Below are positions 45,490 to 54,294 of a stretch of DNA of 64,000 nucleotides, piece after piece. Under the pieces are notes generated by a model. It saw only the letters and a program-made list of their open reading frames with translations, made no database searches and was not told the origin of the DNA. Origin of the DNA: Natronomonas salsuginis (GTDB lineage: Archaea; Halobacteriota; Halobacteria; Halobacteriales; Haloarculaceae); contig NZ_QKNX01000006.1 in the NCBI RefSeq assembly GCF_005239135.1, positions 116,616 through 180,615 on the forward strand. The letters run 5' to 3'. Positions within the stretch are counted from its first letter, which is position 1. Each line of letters opens with the position of its first letter. Made by a program: the position numbers and the translations under genes.

Positions 45490-46932
45490 GTGATCGAACG
45501 CCGAGGCGCCCACACGACCGCGCGGATCATGACCGACGACGAGGGGCTCGTCGCGTCGAACGTCCTCGACCAGCTCGACGATCTGGTGGAGCACCCGGCC
45601 TTCACCGAACCGATCCGGATGATGCCCGACGCCCACGTCGGCGCGGGCGCGCCGGTCGGCTTCACCATGCCGCTCGGCGAGCGGATCGTCCCGAACATCG
45701 TCGGCGTCGACGTCGGCTGCGGGATGGCGGCGTTCGAACTCGGCGACACGCTGCCGCTTGCGGACGCCGACCGCGAACGCACCGTCCGCGACGCCGTCCC
45801 GATGGGCCGATCGGTCCACGACTACGACGACGCCGTCCACCTCGTCGACGAGTTCCCGTTCGAGCGCGCCAACCGGGTCTTCGAGCGCTTCGACGACGCC
45901 CACGCCGACCGCTTCGGCGAGCGGATCGATCCCGGCTTCGAGTTCGACGGCTACGACGAGGCGTACTTCAAATCGCTCTGCGAGCGCGTCCTCCGCGAGC
46001 AGCGACAGGGGATGCGATACGTCATCCGGAGTGCGGGCACGCTCGGCGGCGGCAACCACTTTGTCGAGTTCGCCCGTTCACGCGAGACGGGTCGGTACTG
46101 GCTCGTCGTCCACAGCGGATCGCGTTATCTCGGCAAATCCGTCGCGGACTTTTGGCAGGGGCGGGCCAACGACTACCGCGCCGCGGACGCGATCCGCGAC
46201 GCCATCGATGAGGACGACGTCCGCTTCTTGAAGTTCGATCCCGAGGCGGTCAGCGATCGCGAACTGTACACGTGGGTGACTGGTGGGATGGGCGAATCGC
46301 ACCTCGAAAAAGACGCTATCTTGGAGGCGTTCGACGGCACGGAAATCGAGCGCACCTTCGATCGGCTCTCGCGCCCGGCTGAGAACGTCGCGGAGCGAAA
46401 CGACGAGCTCGACTATCTCGAGGGGCGTGAGGCGCACGGCTACTACGTCGACATGCTGTTCGCCCAGCAGTACGCCCGCTGGAACCGCACACTGATCGGT
46501 GAGGCAATCTGCGACGCGCTCGCCGTCGAGTCCACCGACGCGTTTCAGTCGATCCACAACTACGTCGACTTCCGCGATCTGACGATCCGTAAAGGGGCGA
46601 CGCCGGCCCGCGAGGGCCAACGGCTCGTCGTCCCGCTCAACATGGCCGAAGGATCGATCATCGCCCGTGGGAGGGGCAACGACGCGTACAACCGGAGCGC
46701 CCCGCACGGCGCGGGCCGAACGATGAGCCGCAGCGAGGCCTTCGAGACGGTCGCGCTCTCCGAGTTCGAGGCCTCGATGGACGGTATCTATTCAGAATCG
46801 ATCGTCGACGGTGTCCGCGACGAAGCGCCGATGGCGTACAAACCCGCCGAGTCTATCGTCGACGCGCTGGAACCGACCGCGGAGATCACGGAGTGGCTCG
46901 ACCCCGTGCATAACATCAAGAGTCGGGATTGA
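45490..46932 (+). CDS. rtcB: RtcB family RNA ligase
   Basis: This 480-residue protein has RtcB motifs: PDAHVGAGAPVGFTMP, the metal-site VDVGCGMAAFELGD with Cys, AGTLGGGNHFVEF with the GGGNH motif, VHSGSRYLGK, and the C-terminal NRSAPHGAGRTMSR with the His that takes GMP. RtcB joins 2',3'-cyclic-phosphate and 5'-OH ends in tRNA splicing and RNA repair. Inserted sequences and the wording of these motifs place it in a divergent RtcB subgroup, so a repair role is as likely as tRNA splicing. The GTG at 45490 is supported by the upstream TATA box. Confidence 0.85.
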   Translation: MIERRGAHTTARIMTDDEGLVASNVLDQLDDLVEHPAFTEPIRMMPDAHVGAGAPVGFTMPLGERIVPNIVGVDVGCGMAAFELGDTLPLADADRERTVRDAVPMGRSVHDYDDAVHLVDEFPFERANRVFERFDDAHADRFGERIDPGFEFDGYDEAYFKSLCERVLREQRQGMRYVIRSAGTLGGGNHFVEFARSRETGRYWLVVHSGSRYLGKSVADFWQGRANDYRAADAIRDAIDEDDVRFLKFDPEAVSDRELYTWVTGGMGESHLEKDAILEAFDGTEIERTFDRLSRPAENVAERNDELDYLEGREAHGYYVDMLFAQQYARWNRTLIGEAICDALAVESTDAFQSIHNYVDFRDLTIRKGATPAREGQRLVVPLNMAEGSIIARGRGNDAYNRSAPHGAGRTMSRSEAFETVALSEFEASMDGIYSESIVDGVRDEAPMAYKPAESIVDALEPTAEITEWLDPVHNIKSRD

Positions 46933-46950
46933 GTCGATACGACGGCAAAC

Positions 46951-47313
46951 TCATCGCCGATCGCGAAGCCGCTCATCGAACGCGTCGAACAGTTCCCAAA
47001 GAAGCCCGGATGCCGAACGCGCGTTGAACGAAACCGGTTCGTAGCTGTACGCACTATCCGTGTTCTCGCGCTCCTGATAGTGGAGCAATCCATCGACGTG
47101 TGGATTCGGTTTGCAGTGGAAGCCGCAGTCGAAGCCGCTCGATTCACTGTAGTGAAACGTGTAGTACGCTCGAATTGAGGTTCGGGCCCTGATGATCCCC
47201 ATTAACACGATCGATCCTGCAAGAACCACACTCACGCCGGCCGACCTCGTGGCCGCTGACCCACCGGTCCGCCTCGCGCCTGACTCGTCGGGACTCCGTT
47301 CGATTCGATCCAT
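46951..47313 (-). CDS. Single-pass membrane protein (120 aa)
   Basis: The ATG at 47313 is 6 bases after the stop of the larger membrane-protein gene upstream, so the two form an operon. It has one hydrophobic helix (GVSVVLAGSIVLMGIIRA, about residues 28-45) and a soluble C-terminal part with two Cys (GFDCGFHCKPNPHVDG) and a His, which could bind metal or form a disulfide. A much longer frame through the upstream gene is a shadow. Family not recognised. Confidence 0.6.
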   Translation of the reverse strand: MDRIERSPDESGARRTGGSAATRSAGVSVVLAGSIVLMGIIRARTSIRAYYTFHYSESSGFDCGFHCKPNPHVDGLLHYQERENTDSAYSYEPVSFNARSASGLLWELFDAFDERLRDRR

Positions 47314-47318
47314 TGCAA

Positions 47319-48335
47319 CTAGGTTGCTGACGCCGCCGAGGACTCGCGCACGTTCGCTCGCTGCTCCGGGATCAGGTCGAACTCCGGATCGATGTCGCCG
47401 AGAACCAAGAGCGCGTAGTACCGGAGGTACGCCAGTACCGGGACCTGCACCAGCGCCGCGACGACGAGAATCGACAGTCCGAACAGCAGCCCGACGACCA
47501 CGAGTACGCCGATCCCGAGCGGCTCGGCGACGAAGACGAGCAACCCCACGCCGACAGCGAAGAGAAGGCCGAACGGGATGAGCAGGGCGAGCGCCAACAG
47601 CCCGGTGGCCATCGCGATGAGGATCCCGCCGATGATCGAGAGGAAGAAACTCGAGACGGCGTAGGCGAGGTACTGCCAGGGGTTCGCGGTGATCGTGGGC
47701 CAGAGCCGACGCCATCCGGCGAGGACGCCGCAATCCGTCTTGATCATGATCGGGACGACGAAGGCGGTGGTGAACCCGCTCACGAGCCCGACCACGAGCG
47801 CGAGGACCACGAACATCGGAATGAGCAACAGCACGATCGCGGCCACCGCTCCGGGGGTAACCGATTCCAGCGACAAGTACGCGATCGCACCGAATAGGAG
47901 TGCGGTTCCGAAGACGAAGAAGCCGATGACCAAACGGAAGCCGAACAGCCGGAGCCCCTGTCGCCATCGACGACGCCAGTACTGACGGATCGTCACCGTC
48001 TCGCTTCGGAGCGACTCGACGAAGACGAACTCCATGATCGAACCAATGAGAGTGAACACGAGGGCGATGAGCACGATTGCGCCGACGACACCGGCGATCA
48101 GCAGCCACACTCGGGGTCCGGGATCGAAGCCGGGCATCCCGCCGGGCGGCGGGGTGCCGTTCCCGCCCCCGTTTCCGCCGGCCGTGTACTGGACCGGATT
48201 GACGCTTCCCCCCGGTCCACCGATAAAGAACGCGACGAACGCGAGCTTCACCCACACCGTTCGATCGATCGGCGTGAGAAGCGCCCGCGTCACGGCGAGC
48301 GCGTCGTCCAGATCCTCGAGCGCGTACAGCGTCAT
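47319..48335 (-). CDS. Polytopic haloarchaeal membrane protein (DUF7544-like)
   Basis: This 338-residue protein starts MTLYALEDLDDALAVTRALL and has about six hydrophobic helices in pairs, a Gly/Pro/Asn-rich loop after the first (GGNGGGNGTPPPGGMPG), and a polar C-terminus. The N-terminal motif and helix order match a family common in haloarchaea, of unknown role (DUF7544, from memory). The ATG at 48335 is preferred over one 15 bases upstream; a minus-strand TATA (complement of GTATATTTTC, 48359-48368) is at the right distance. Confidence 0.75.
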   Translation of the reverse strand: MTLYALEDLDDALAVTRALLTPIDRTVWVKLAFVAFFIGGPGGSVNPVQYTAGGNGGGNGTPPPGGMPGFDPGPRVWLLIAGVVGAIVLIALVFTLIGSIMEFVFVESLRSETVTIRQYWRRRWRQGLRLFGFRLVIGFFVFGTALLFGAIAYLSLESVTPGAVAAIVLLLIPMFVVLALVVGLVSGFTTAFVVPIMIKTDCGVLAGWRRLWPTITANPWQYLAYAVSSFFLSIIGGILIAMATGLLALALLIPFGLLFAVGVGLLVFVAEPLGIGVLVVVGLLFGLSILVVAALVQVPVLAYLRYYALLVLGDIDPEFDLIPEQRANVRESSAASAT

Positions 48336-48385
48336 ACGGTGCCTATACACACGAACGGGTATATTTTCTGAGTTGATTCTCAGTA

Positions 48386-48540
<155 letters not shown>

Positions 48541-48545
48541 AATTC

Positions 48546-48809
48546 ATGAATTCGAAAACGATCTCCGGGAGCGTTCTGACCGGTTTCGGAACGCTCGCGG
48601 TCGTTATCAGCTCGTGGGCTCGGCACTTCTTTTTGACCCAGTACCACATCGCGAGAGGAACGAGTCTAGAGGGTTCGGGGGAGTTCGCCCCCGGTCCGTA
48701 CGGGACCGCGCCGGAATCCGTGCAGCTTTTTCTCGGGACTCGACTCCTCCTCTGGAGCGTGATCGGGATCGGACTCCTCCTCGTCGTGTGGGGCATCCGA
48801 GAGGACTAG
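48546..48809 (+). CDS. Small two-helix membrane protein (87 aa)
   Basis: This 87-residue protein has two hydrophobic helices (SGSVLTGFGTLAVVISSWA and LLLWSVIGIGLLLVVWGI) joined by a polar loop (TSLEGSGEFAPGPYGTAPES). It starts just after the insertion-sequence remnant and has AT-rich DNA in front (AGATTGAATTC), so its own promoter may derive from the element. I do not recognise a family. Confidence 0.6.
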   Translation: MNSKTISGSVLTGFGTLAVVISSWARHFFLTQYHIARGTSLEGSGEFAPGPYGTAPESVQLFLGTRLLLWSVIGIGLLLVVWGIRED

Positions 48810-48835
48810 ATACAGCTGGTGGATCGTGACGAGAT

Positions 48836-49210
48836 TCAGCGACGGTCACGCCGGTCGGTGAGATTCGCTCGAAGCTCCGCGAGCAATCCGAGGACGAGTC
48901 CGAACACAATCGTGAACACGAGGACCTGAAACAGATCTATCGTCCCCGTGAGGACGATCGTAGTCGAGAGGTACACCGCCAGTGCGACGACGATCGAGAG
49001 GAGCCAAAAGCCGACGTCGTAGGTCGCCGTCGTCGTGTCGCGTCCGACCGTGAGGAGAAAGAGCGCGCTGAACAGGAGGTTGATGCTCGCGATGGTGGCC
49101 GTCAGGACCGGGGTGGCCGGCTGCACCACGAGGACGCCCATGGCGATGATCAAAAAGAGGAGGCCTGCGCCGACTCGCTGTCGTGGCTCCACATCTCCGA
49201 GGAGGGCCAT
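48836..49210 (-). CDS. Four-helix membrane protein (124 aa)
   Basis: This 124-residue protein has four hydrophobic helices (for example VGAGLLFLIIAMGVLVVQ, ATIASINLLFSALFLLTVG, WLLSIVVALAVYLSTTIVL, FQVLVFTIVFGLVLGLLAEL) and a basic C-terminal tail (RANLTDRRDRR). It is convergent with the small membrane gene at 48546 and divergent from gatD. Function unknown. Confidence 0.65.
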   Translation of the reverse strand: MALLGDVEPRQRVGAGLLFLIIAMGVLVVQPATPVLTATIASINLLFSALFLLTVGRDTTTATYDVGFWLLSIVVALAVYLSTTIVLTGTIDLFQVLVFTIVFGLVLGLLAELRANLTDRRDRR

Positions 49211-49344
49211 AGTCTGTGGAGTGCGGACTGTACAATAAACACTGCGCCGGTCGAGTCCGAATCCGGCTCATTGCTCCCCGCCCCCGACGCCGCCCCGACC
49301 GACGAAGGGAGCCTTTCAAGTCGGACGACGCGGTAGAGCGCCGT

Positions 49345-50589
49345 ATGAACGCAGGGGATCGCGTCCGCGTCGATCGCACCGGGACCACCTACGAGGGCGT
49401 GCTGTTGCCCTCGACGACGAACGAGGAACTCGTCGTCAAACTCGATGGCGGCTACAACGTCGGGATCGATCGGGCCGACGCGTCCGTCGAAATCGTCGAC
49501 AGGGACACCTACGACATCGCCGCCGCGGGCGATGCCGAGGGCGACTCGGAGATCACCTTCGACGACGACCTCCCGACGATCGCGCTCATCTCGACCGGCG
49601 GGACGATCGCCTCGACGGTCGATTATCGAACCGGCGCGGTGACCGCCCAGTTCGACGCCGAGGACGTACTGCGCGCCGTCCCCGAACTCGCGGGGCGGGC
49701 GAACTACCGGGGGCGCGTCGTCGCGAACATCCTCTCCGAGAACATGACGCCGACCGTCTGGACCGATCTCGCCGAGGCGGTCCACGACGAGATCGACCGG
49801 GGCGCGGACGGCGTCGTCGTGATGCACGGCACCGACACGATGCAGTACACGGCGGCGGCGCTCTCTTTTATGCTCGACTCGCCAGTCCCGATCGTCCTGA
49901 CGGGCAGCCAGCGATCGGCCGATCGGCCCTCTTCGGACAACGTGATGAACGCGGTCTGCGCCGTCGAGGCGGCGAAAGCCGATCATTCCGACGTGCTCGT
50001 CTGCATGCACGAGACCGAATCGGACGACGCGTGTGCGCTCCATCGCGGCACCCGCGTCCGGAAGAACCACACCTCGCGACGGAACGCCTTCGAGACCGTG
50101 GGCGCGAATCCGCTCGGCCGCGTCGAGTGGGAGACCGGCGAGGTCGCGTTCGGACGTGAGGTGTCCGATCGCGGCGACGCCGACCTCGGTATTCATCCCG
50201 ACCTCGACACCGACGTCGAACTCCTCAAATTCGTCCCCGGGACCGATCCCGCTCGGCTCGACTTCGCCGACGGCGCCTCGGGTATCGTCCTCGAGGGCAC
50301 CGGACTCGGCCACGTCAACACCGAGTGGATCGACCGGATCGACGAACTCACAGACGCCGGCACGACGGTCGTCATGACGAGCCAGTGCATCGAGGGGCGG
50401 GTCTGCGATCGCGTCTACGACACCGGCCGCGACCTCCTCGACGCCGGGGTCGTCGAGGCGGGTGACACGCTCCCCGAGACGGCCTACGTGAAGCTGATGT
50501 GGGCGATCGCGAACACCGAGAGCGTCGCGGAGACGATGCGTCGATCGATCGCGGGCGAGCTGCAGGAGCGATCGGTCCCCTGGACCTGA
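49345..50589 (+). CDS. gatD: Glutamyl-tRNA(Gln) amidotransferase subunit D
   Basis: This 414-residue protein is the L-asparaginase-like subunit of GatDE, the archaea-specific amidotransferase that turns Glu-tRNA(Gln) into Gln-tRNA(Gln). The N-terminal 80 residues are a small beta domain (GDRVRVDRTGTTYEGVLLPS). The asparaginase domain carries ISTGGTIAS with the first catalytic Thr, VVMHGTDTMQYTAAAL with Thr-Asp, and VLTGSQRSADRPSSD. The gene encoding GatE is not in the window. The ATG at 49345 is the expected start. It is followed after 4 bases by the acetyltransferase gene. Confidence 0.95.
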   Translation: MNAGDRVRVDRTGTTYEGVLLPSTTNEELVVKLDGGYNVGIDRADASVEIVDRDTYDIAAAGDAEGDSEITFDDDLPTIALISTGGTIASTVDYRTGAVTAQFDAEDVLRAVPELAGRANYRGRVVANILSENMTPTVWTDLAEAVHDEIDRGADGVVVMHGTDTMQYTAAALSFMLDSPVPIVLTGSQRSADRPSSDNVMNAVCAVEAAKADHSDVLVCMHETESDDACALHRGTRVRKNHTSRRNAFETVGANPLGRVEWETGEVAFGREVSDRGDADLGIHPDLDTDVELLKFVPGTDPARLDFADGASGIVLEGTGLGHVNTEWIDRIDELTDAGTTVVMTSQCIEGRVCDRVYDTGRDLLDAGVVEAGDTLPETAYVKLMWAIANTESVAETMRRSIAGELQERSVPWT

Positions 50590-50593
50590 GGCG

Positions 50594-51502
50594 ATGTCCG
50601 CCGACTCTGCGGTGACGATCCGGCAGGCCCGCCACGACGACCGCGAGGCGATCGTCTCGTTTACCACCGACACGTGGGATCGACTCGGCGGCGACTACGT
50701 CCCCGACGCGTTCGACGGATGGGTCGACACGGACGGGCCGACCCAGCGGACACTCGTGGCCATTCTCGACGAGCGGCCGGTGGGAATTTGTCAGGGCGTC
50801 CTGTTGTCGCCTCACGAGGCGTGGGCGCTCGGCATGCGCGTCGATCCCGACGTCCGGGGGCGCGATATCGGCCGGCGGCTCACCGAGACGGTCTTCGAGT
50901 GGGCGGCCGGTCGGGGCGCGACCGTCTGTCGAAACATGGTGTTCTCGTGGAACGCGGCCGGAATGGGCCAATCGCGGGCGCTCGGCTTCGAGCCGTTGAC
51001 GGCGTTTCGCTGGCTCGAACCGACGCCGGACGCCGACGCCAGATACGATCTCACAGTCGAAACCGATCCCGCGCTCGCGTGGAGCGCGTTTCACGGTAGC
51101 GACGCCTTCGGCGAACTGTGCGGACTGGGGCTGGACCTCGAGGAGTCGTGGGCGCTCGCCGAACTGACGCCCGATCGGTTGAAGTCGGCCGAAACGACGC
51201 TGGCCGTCCGCGATGCCGAGCGACTTCGCGGAATGAGCTACCGGGTCCGGACGTTCGAGCAAGAAGACGACGGCGAGACCCGCCGCTGGGCCGAGTACGG
51301 CGTCGGCGCGTGGGACGACGTCGAGGCGCTTCGATCGCTCGCGGCGGCCATCGCCCGCGATGCGGCGAACGCGGGCGCAGAGTGCGCGCGAGTGCTCGCC
51401 CCCGAAACGCCGCGGCACGTCTCCGACGCCGCGCACGCTCGCATCGACACGTCCGAGGAACCGGACTTCGTCTTCGAGCGCGACCTGAGCGCGTACCGGT
51501 GA
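50594..51502 (+). CDS. GNAT-family N-acetyltransferase
   Basis: This 302-residue protein has an N-terminal GNAT domain (VTIRQARHDDREAIVSFT start, then LGMRVDPDVRGRDIGRRLTE, the acetyl-CoA loop RxxGxG/A variant RGRDIGRRL, and VFSWNAAGMGQSRALGFE). The C-terminal half (about residues 150-302) is a second alpha/beta part that may be a degenerate GNAT repeat. It starts 4 bases after gatD and is probably co-transcribed. The substrate is unknown. Confidence 0.75.
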   Translation: MSADSAVTIRQARHDDREAIVSFTTDTWDRLGGDYVPDAFDGWVDTDGPTQRTLVAILDERPVGICQGVLLSPHEAWALGMRVDPDVRGRDIGRRLTETVFEWAAGRGATVCRNMVFSWNAAGMGQSRALGFEPLTAFRWLEPTPDADARYDLTVETDPALAWSAFHGSDAFGELCGLGLDLEESWALAELTPDRLKSAETTLAVRDAERLRGMSYRVRTFEQEDDGETRRWAEYGVGAWDDVEALRSLAAAIARDAANAGAECARVLAPETPRHVSDAAHARIDTSEEPDFVFERDLSAYR

Positions 51503-51595
51503 CTTCCGTTCAGAGCGGTCGACTCGATGGAGACGGTGAGGCCGAACAGACTGTTGGGCGCCGATCACGGAGATTCGACGAGGACGCACACGACC

Positions 51596-54205
51596 TTAGC
51601 TGAAGGAGGAATCCGACGGCGCGTCCACCAACCGCCGCGAACTGTACGCGACGAGGAGCCCGCCGCACGCCAACACCGCGACGGCAGCCGTCAGCGGGTT
51701 GAACACGCCGAGTGCGACGGCTGAAACGGCGATCACGTTGTAGACGAGAACGACCCCGATGTTTTGTGTCACCCGTCGGTTGGCCGCGCCCGCGAGGTCG
51801 AACGCGGTTTCGACGGAGCCGATCTCGTCGTCGGCGATCGCGATATCGGCGGCGTCGGCCGCGAGCGCCGTTCCCCCACCGAGCGAGATCCCGAGATCCG
51901 CCGCGGCGAGCGCGGGCGCGTCGTTCGTCCCGTCGCCGACCATGGCGACCGATCCCTCGGCTCTGAGCCGTCGGATCGTCGCCGTCTTCCCCTCGGGTGG
52001 GACGCTCGCGAAGACGTGGGTGACGTGTGGGTGCCGGCTGAAGAACGCGGTCGCCTCCTCGTCGTCGCCGGTCAGGACGACGATGTCGGTGCCGCGTTTC
52101 CCCAATCGCGTCAGCGCGTCGTCCCAGCCCTCTCGGGGCTCGTCGCCGACGACGATGAGCCCCTCCGCCGTTCCGTCCCGCCCGACGACGACCGGGAGCC
52201 GGCCGAACCCGCGCGATTCGACGACTCGCGATTCGATCTCCGCATCGACTGTCCACCCCAGTTCGTCGAAGAGTCCGAGCGTCCCGATCAGGACGGTCGT
52301 CCCGTCGACGACGCCTTCGATCCCGGTAGCGTGGGTGGTGAACTCGCTGATACGACCGGTGTGCTCTCGATCCCCATCGGTACCGTTCTCCGACCCCGCG
52401 TCGGCTCCGCGCCCCCGGTCTTCGCCGTCCTCGTTCTCCCCGCCGTCGGTGCGTACATCGCCATCTCGACCGCCGTCGCGGCCGAACGCGGTCACGATCG
52501 CGTTCGCGGCCGGATGGGACGCCCGCCGCTCCAGTTCTGCGACCGCATCCAACAGCGCCGCTGGCGCGTCGGCCTCGATCACGTCCATCTCTCCGGTGGT
52601 GAGCGTCCCGGTCTTGTCGAAGACGACGGTGTCGACGTCGCGGAGCCGCTCGAACACCGTCTCGTCGAAGATGACGATCCCCCGCCGCAACGCCGCCTCG
52701 AGGCTGGTGGCGACCGACAGCGGGGTCGCCAGTCCGAGCGCCCACGGCGACCCCACGAGCAGGACCAACAGCACCCGACGGACGATGCCGATCGGTCCGA
52801 TGCCGAGAACGATCGCTGCTCCGCCGACGAGGACTGCGGCCGCCCCGAGCAGCCAGATCACGCGGACGGCCAGCCGGTCAGCGCGGCGCTTGACGCCGTG
52901 GTCGGCGCTCTGTAGCTTCCAGACGGCCGTCGTGATCCGGTCGATGCTGCTCGTCGCTCCCGCTCCGACCTCGACGATCGCCGCGTCGTCCGTAACGATC
53001 GATCCGCCGAGGACCGTCTCGCCCGGTCGCTTCAACACCGGCAGCGATTCCCCCGTGACGACGGCTTCGTCGACCGTGCAGTCGCTTTCCAGCAGCGTGC
53101 CGTCCACCGGGATCCGTTCGCCCTGTTTGACGAGCACGCGATCGCCCGACGCGAGTTCGTCGACCCCGACCGTCGTCTCACCGTCGCCCGGGTCGTACAC
53201 CCGCGCGGTGTCAACCTGCGAGACGGTCAACTCCGTGAGCCGGCTCAGCGCCCGCTGTTTGACCGAGGACTCGTAGAACGTCGCTGCCGTCACGGCGGCG
53301 GCGACGATCACCGTGACGTCGTAGAAGATGTCGATCCGTCCCACCAGGACTGCGACGGTGCTGTACACGTAAGCGCTCACGGCGGTGGCCGCGACGAGGA
53401 GGTCCGTGTTCGGCTGTCGCATCTTCAGGCCGACGTACGCGCCGCGCAGCACCGGCAACCCGGTGAAAAAGAGGATGACGCCGGTCAACACGAGGTAGAT
53501 GCGCAGGAACATGAATCCGCCCTGCCCGCCCAGATCGAGCGCGCCCTCGAACACGCTGAGTGCGGCCCAATCGACGAGCGACGCGAGGTGAGTCGGATAC
53601 AGTATGGAGACGTACGGGACCAACAGGAACGCGCCGAAGAGGAGGCCGGCGGCGTACCGGAACTCCAGAATCTGGTCGTCCTGCCGTTTCCGCACGCCGC
53701 CCATCTCCCGCGCCTGGCGCGTCGTGCTATCCGTTCCCGCGCTCTCGTCCGAAACGGTCTCTCTGAGGTACGCCGTGTACCCGAGCGTGCTGAGCGCATC
53801 GCGGAGTTCGGTCTTCGAGAGCAGATCCGCGTCGTGCGACACGCGGATCGTCTCCGTGACGTAGCTCGCCGCCGCGTCGTACACCCCCTCCTGTTTGTTC
53901 GCCACCGATTCGAGGAACGCCTCGCAGGTCGCCGAGTACATCCCGTCGATCCGGAGAAACGTGTGGGTGCCCTCCGGCTCCCGTTCGATCTCATCGCCGC
54001 TGGATCCCGCGCCAGTCTCCTCAGCACCCCTCTCGAGCCCCGTCGCTTCCCCCCCACGCGTGGTCTGTGCCGGACCCATTGTCCGGCAGACGTCGCGACA
54101 TCCCGTCGAGCAAAACACGCCCTCGGTTTCCGCATCGACGCTCTTCGAGCCGATCTCGCGGCCGCACAGGACACAGCCGGCGGGGGGTCCGGCGTCAGGT
54201 GCCAC
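51596..54205 (-). CDS. P1B-type heavy-metal ATPase with atypical SPW motif
   Basis: This 869-residue P-type ATPase has a TRASH-like zinc module at the N-terminus (CVLCG at 11-15, CSTGC at 32-36), an HMA-like domain in which the metal motif reads GMYSATC (only Cys94 kept), and eight predicted helices. Phosphorylation (VFDKTGTLTTG), ATP-binding and hinge (MVGDGTNDAPAL) motifs are intact. In the metal-selecting helix the usual CPC is SPW (GSPWALGLATP, residues 486-488), so the metal sites in both HMA and membrane are altered. An acidic low-complexity loop (about residues 585-630) is inserted in the N domain. Overall architecture is CopA/FixI-like. Adjacent, 89 bases downstream of a second ATPase in the same direction. 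Confidence 0.8.
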   Translation of the reverse strand: MAPDAGPPAGCVLCGREIGSKSVDAETEGVFCSTGCRDVCRTMGPAQTTRGGEATGLERGAEETGAGSSGDEIEREPEGTHTFLRIDGMYSATCEAFLESVANKQEGVYDAAASYVTETIRVSHDADLLSKTELRDALSTLGYTAYLRETVSDESAGTDSTTRQAREMGGVRKRQDDQILEFRYAAGLLFGAFLLVPYVSILYPTHLASLVDWAALSVFEGALDLGGQGGFMFLRIYLVLTGVILFFTGLPVLRGAYVGLKMRQPNTDLLVAATAVSAYVYSTVAVLVGRIDIFYDVTVIVAAAVTAATFYESSVKQRALSRLTELTVSQVDTARVYDPGDGETTVGVDELASGDRVLVKQGERIPVDGTLLESDCTVDEAVVTGESLPVLKRPGETVLGGSIVTDDAAIVEVGAGATSSIDRITTAVWKLQSADHGVKRRADRLAVRVIWLLGAAAVLVGGAAIVLGIGPIGIVRRVLLVLLVGSPWALGLATPLSVATSLEAALRRGIVIFDETVFERLRDVDTVVFDKTGTLTTGEMDVIEADAPAALLDAVAELERRASHPAANAIVTAFGRDGGRDGDVRTDGGENEDGEDRGRGADAGSENGTDGDREHTGRISEFTTHATGIEGVVDGTTVLIGTLGLFDELGWTVDAEIESRVVESRGFGRLPVVVGRDGTAEGLIVVGDEPREGWDDALTRLGKRGTDIVVLTGDDEEATAFFSRHPHVTHVFASVPPEGKTATIRRLRAEGSVAMVGDGTNDAPALAAADLGISLGGGTALAADAADIAIADDEIGSVETAFDLAGAANRRVTQNIGVVLVYNVIAVSAVALGVFNPLTAAVAVLACGGLLVAYSSRRLVDAPSDSSFS

Positions 54206-54294
54206 GAGTGCCTCCCTCCACTGCGTCGGGGGTCCCCCTCGCCAATGAGTCGTTTCGTGTCCCGGTCATTCGCTCTCGCGGTGAACGCTCCCGC

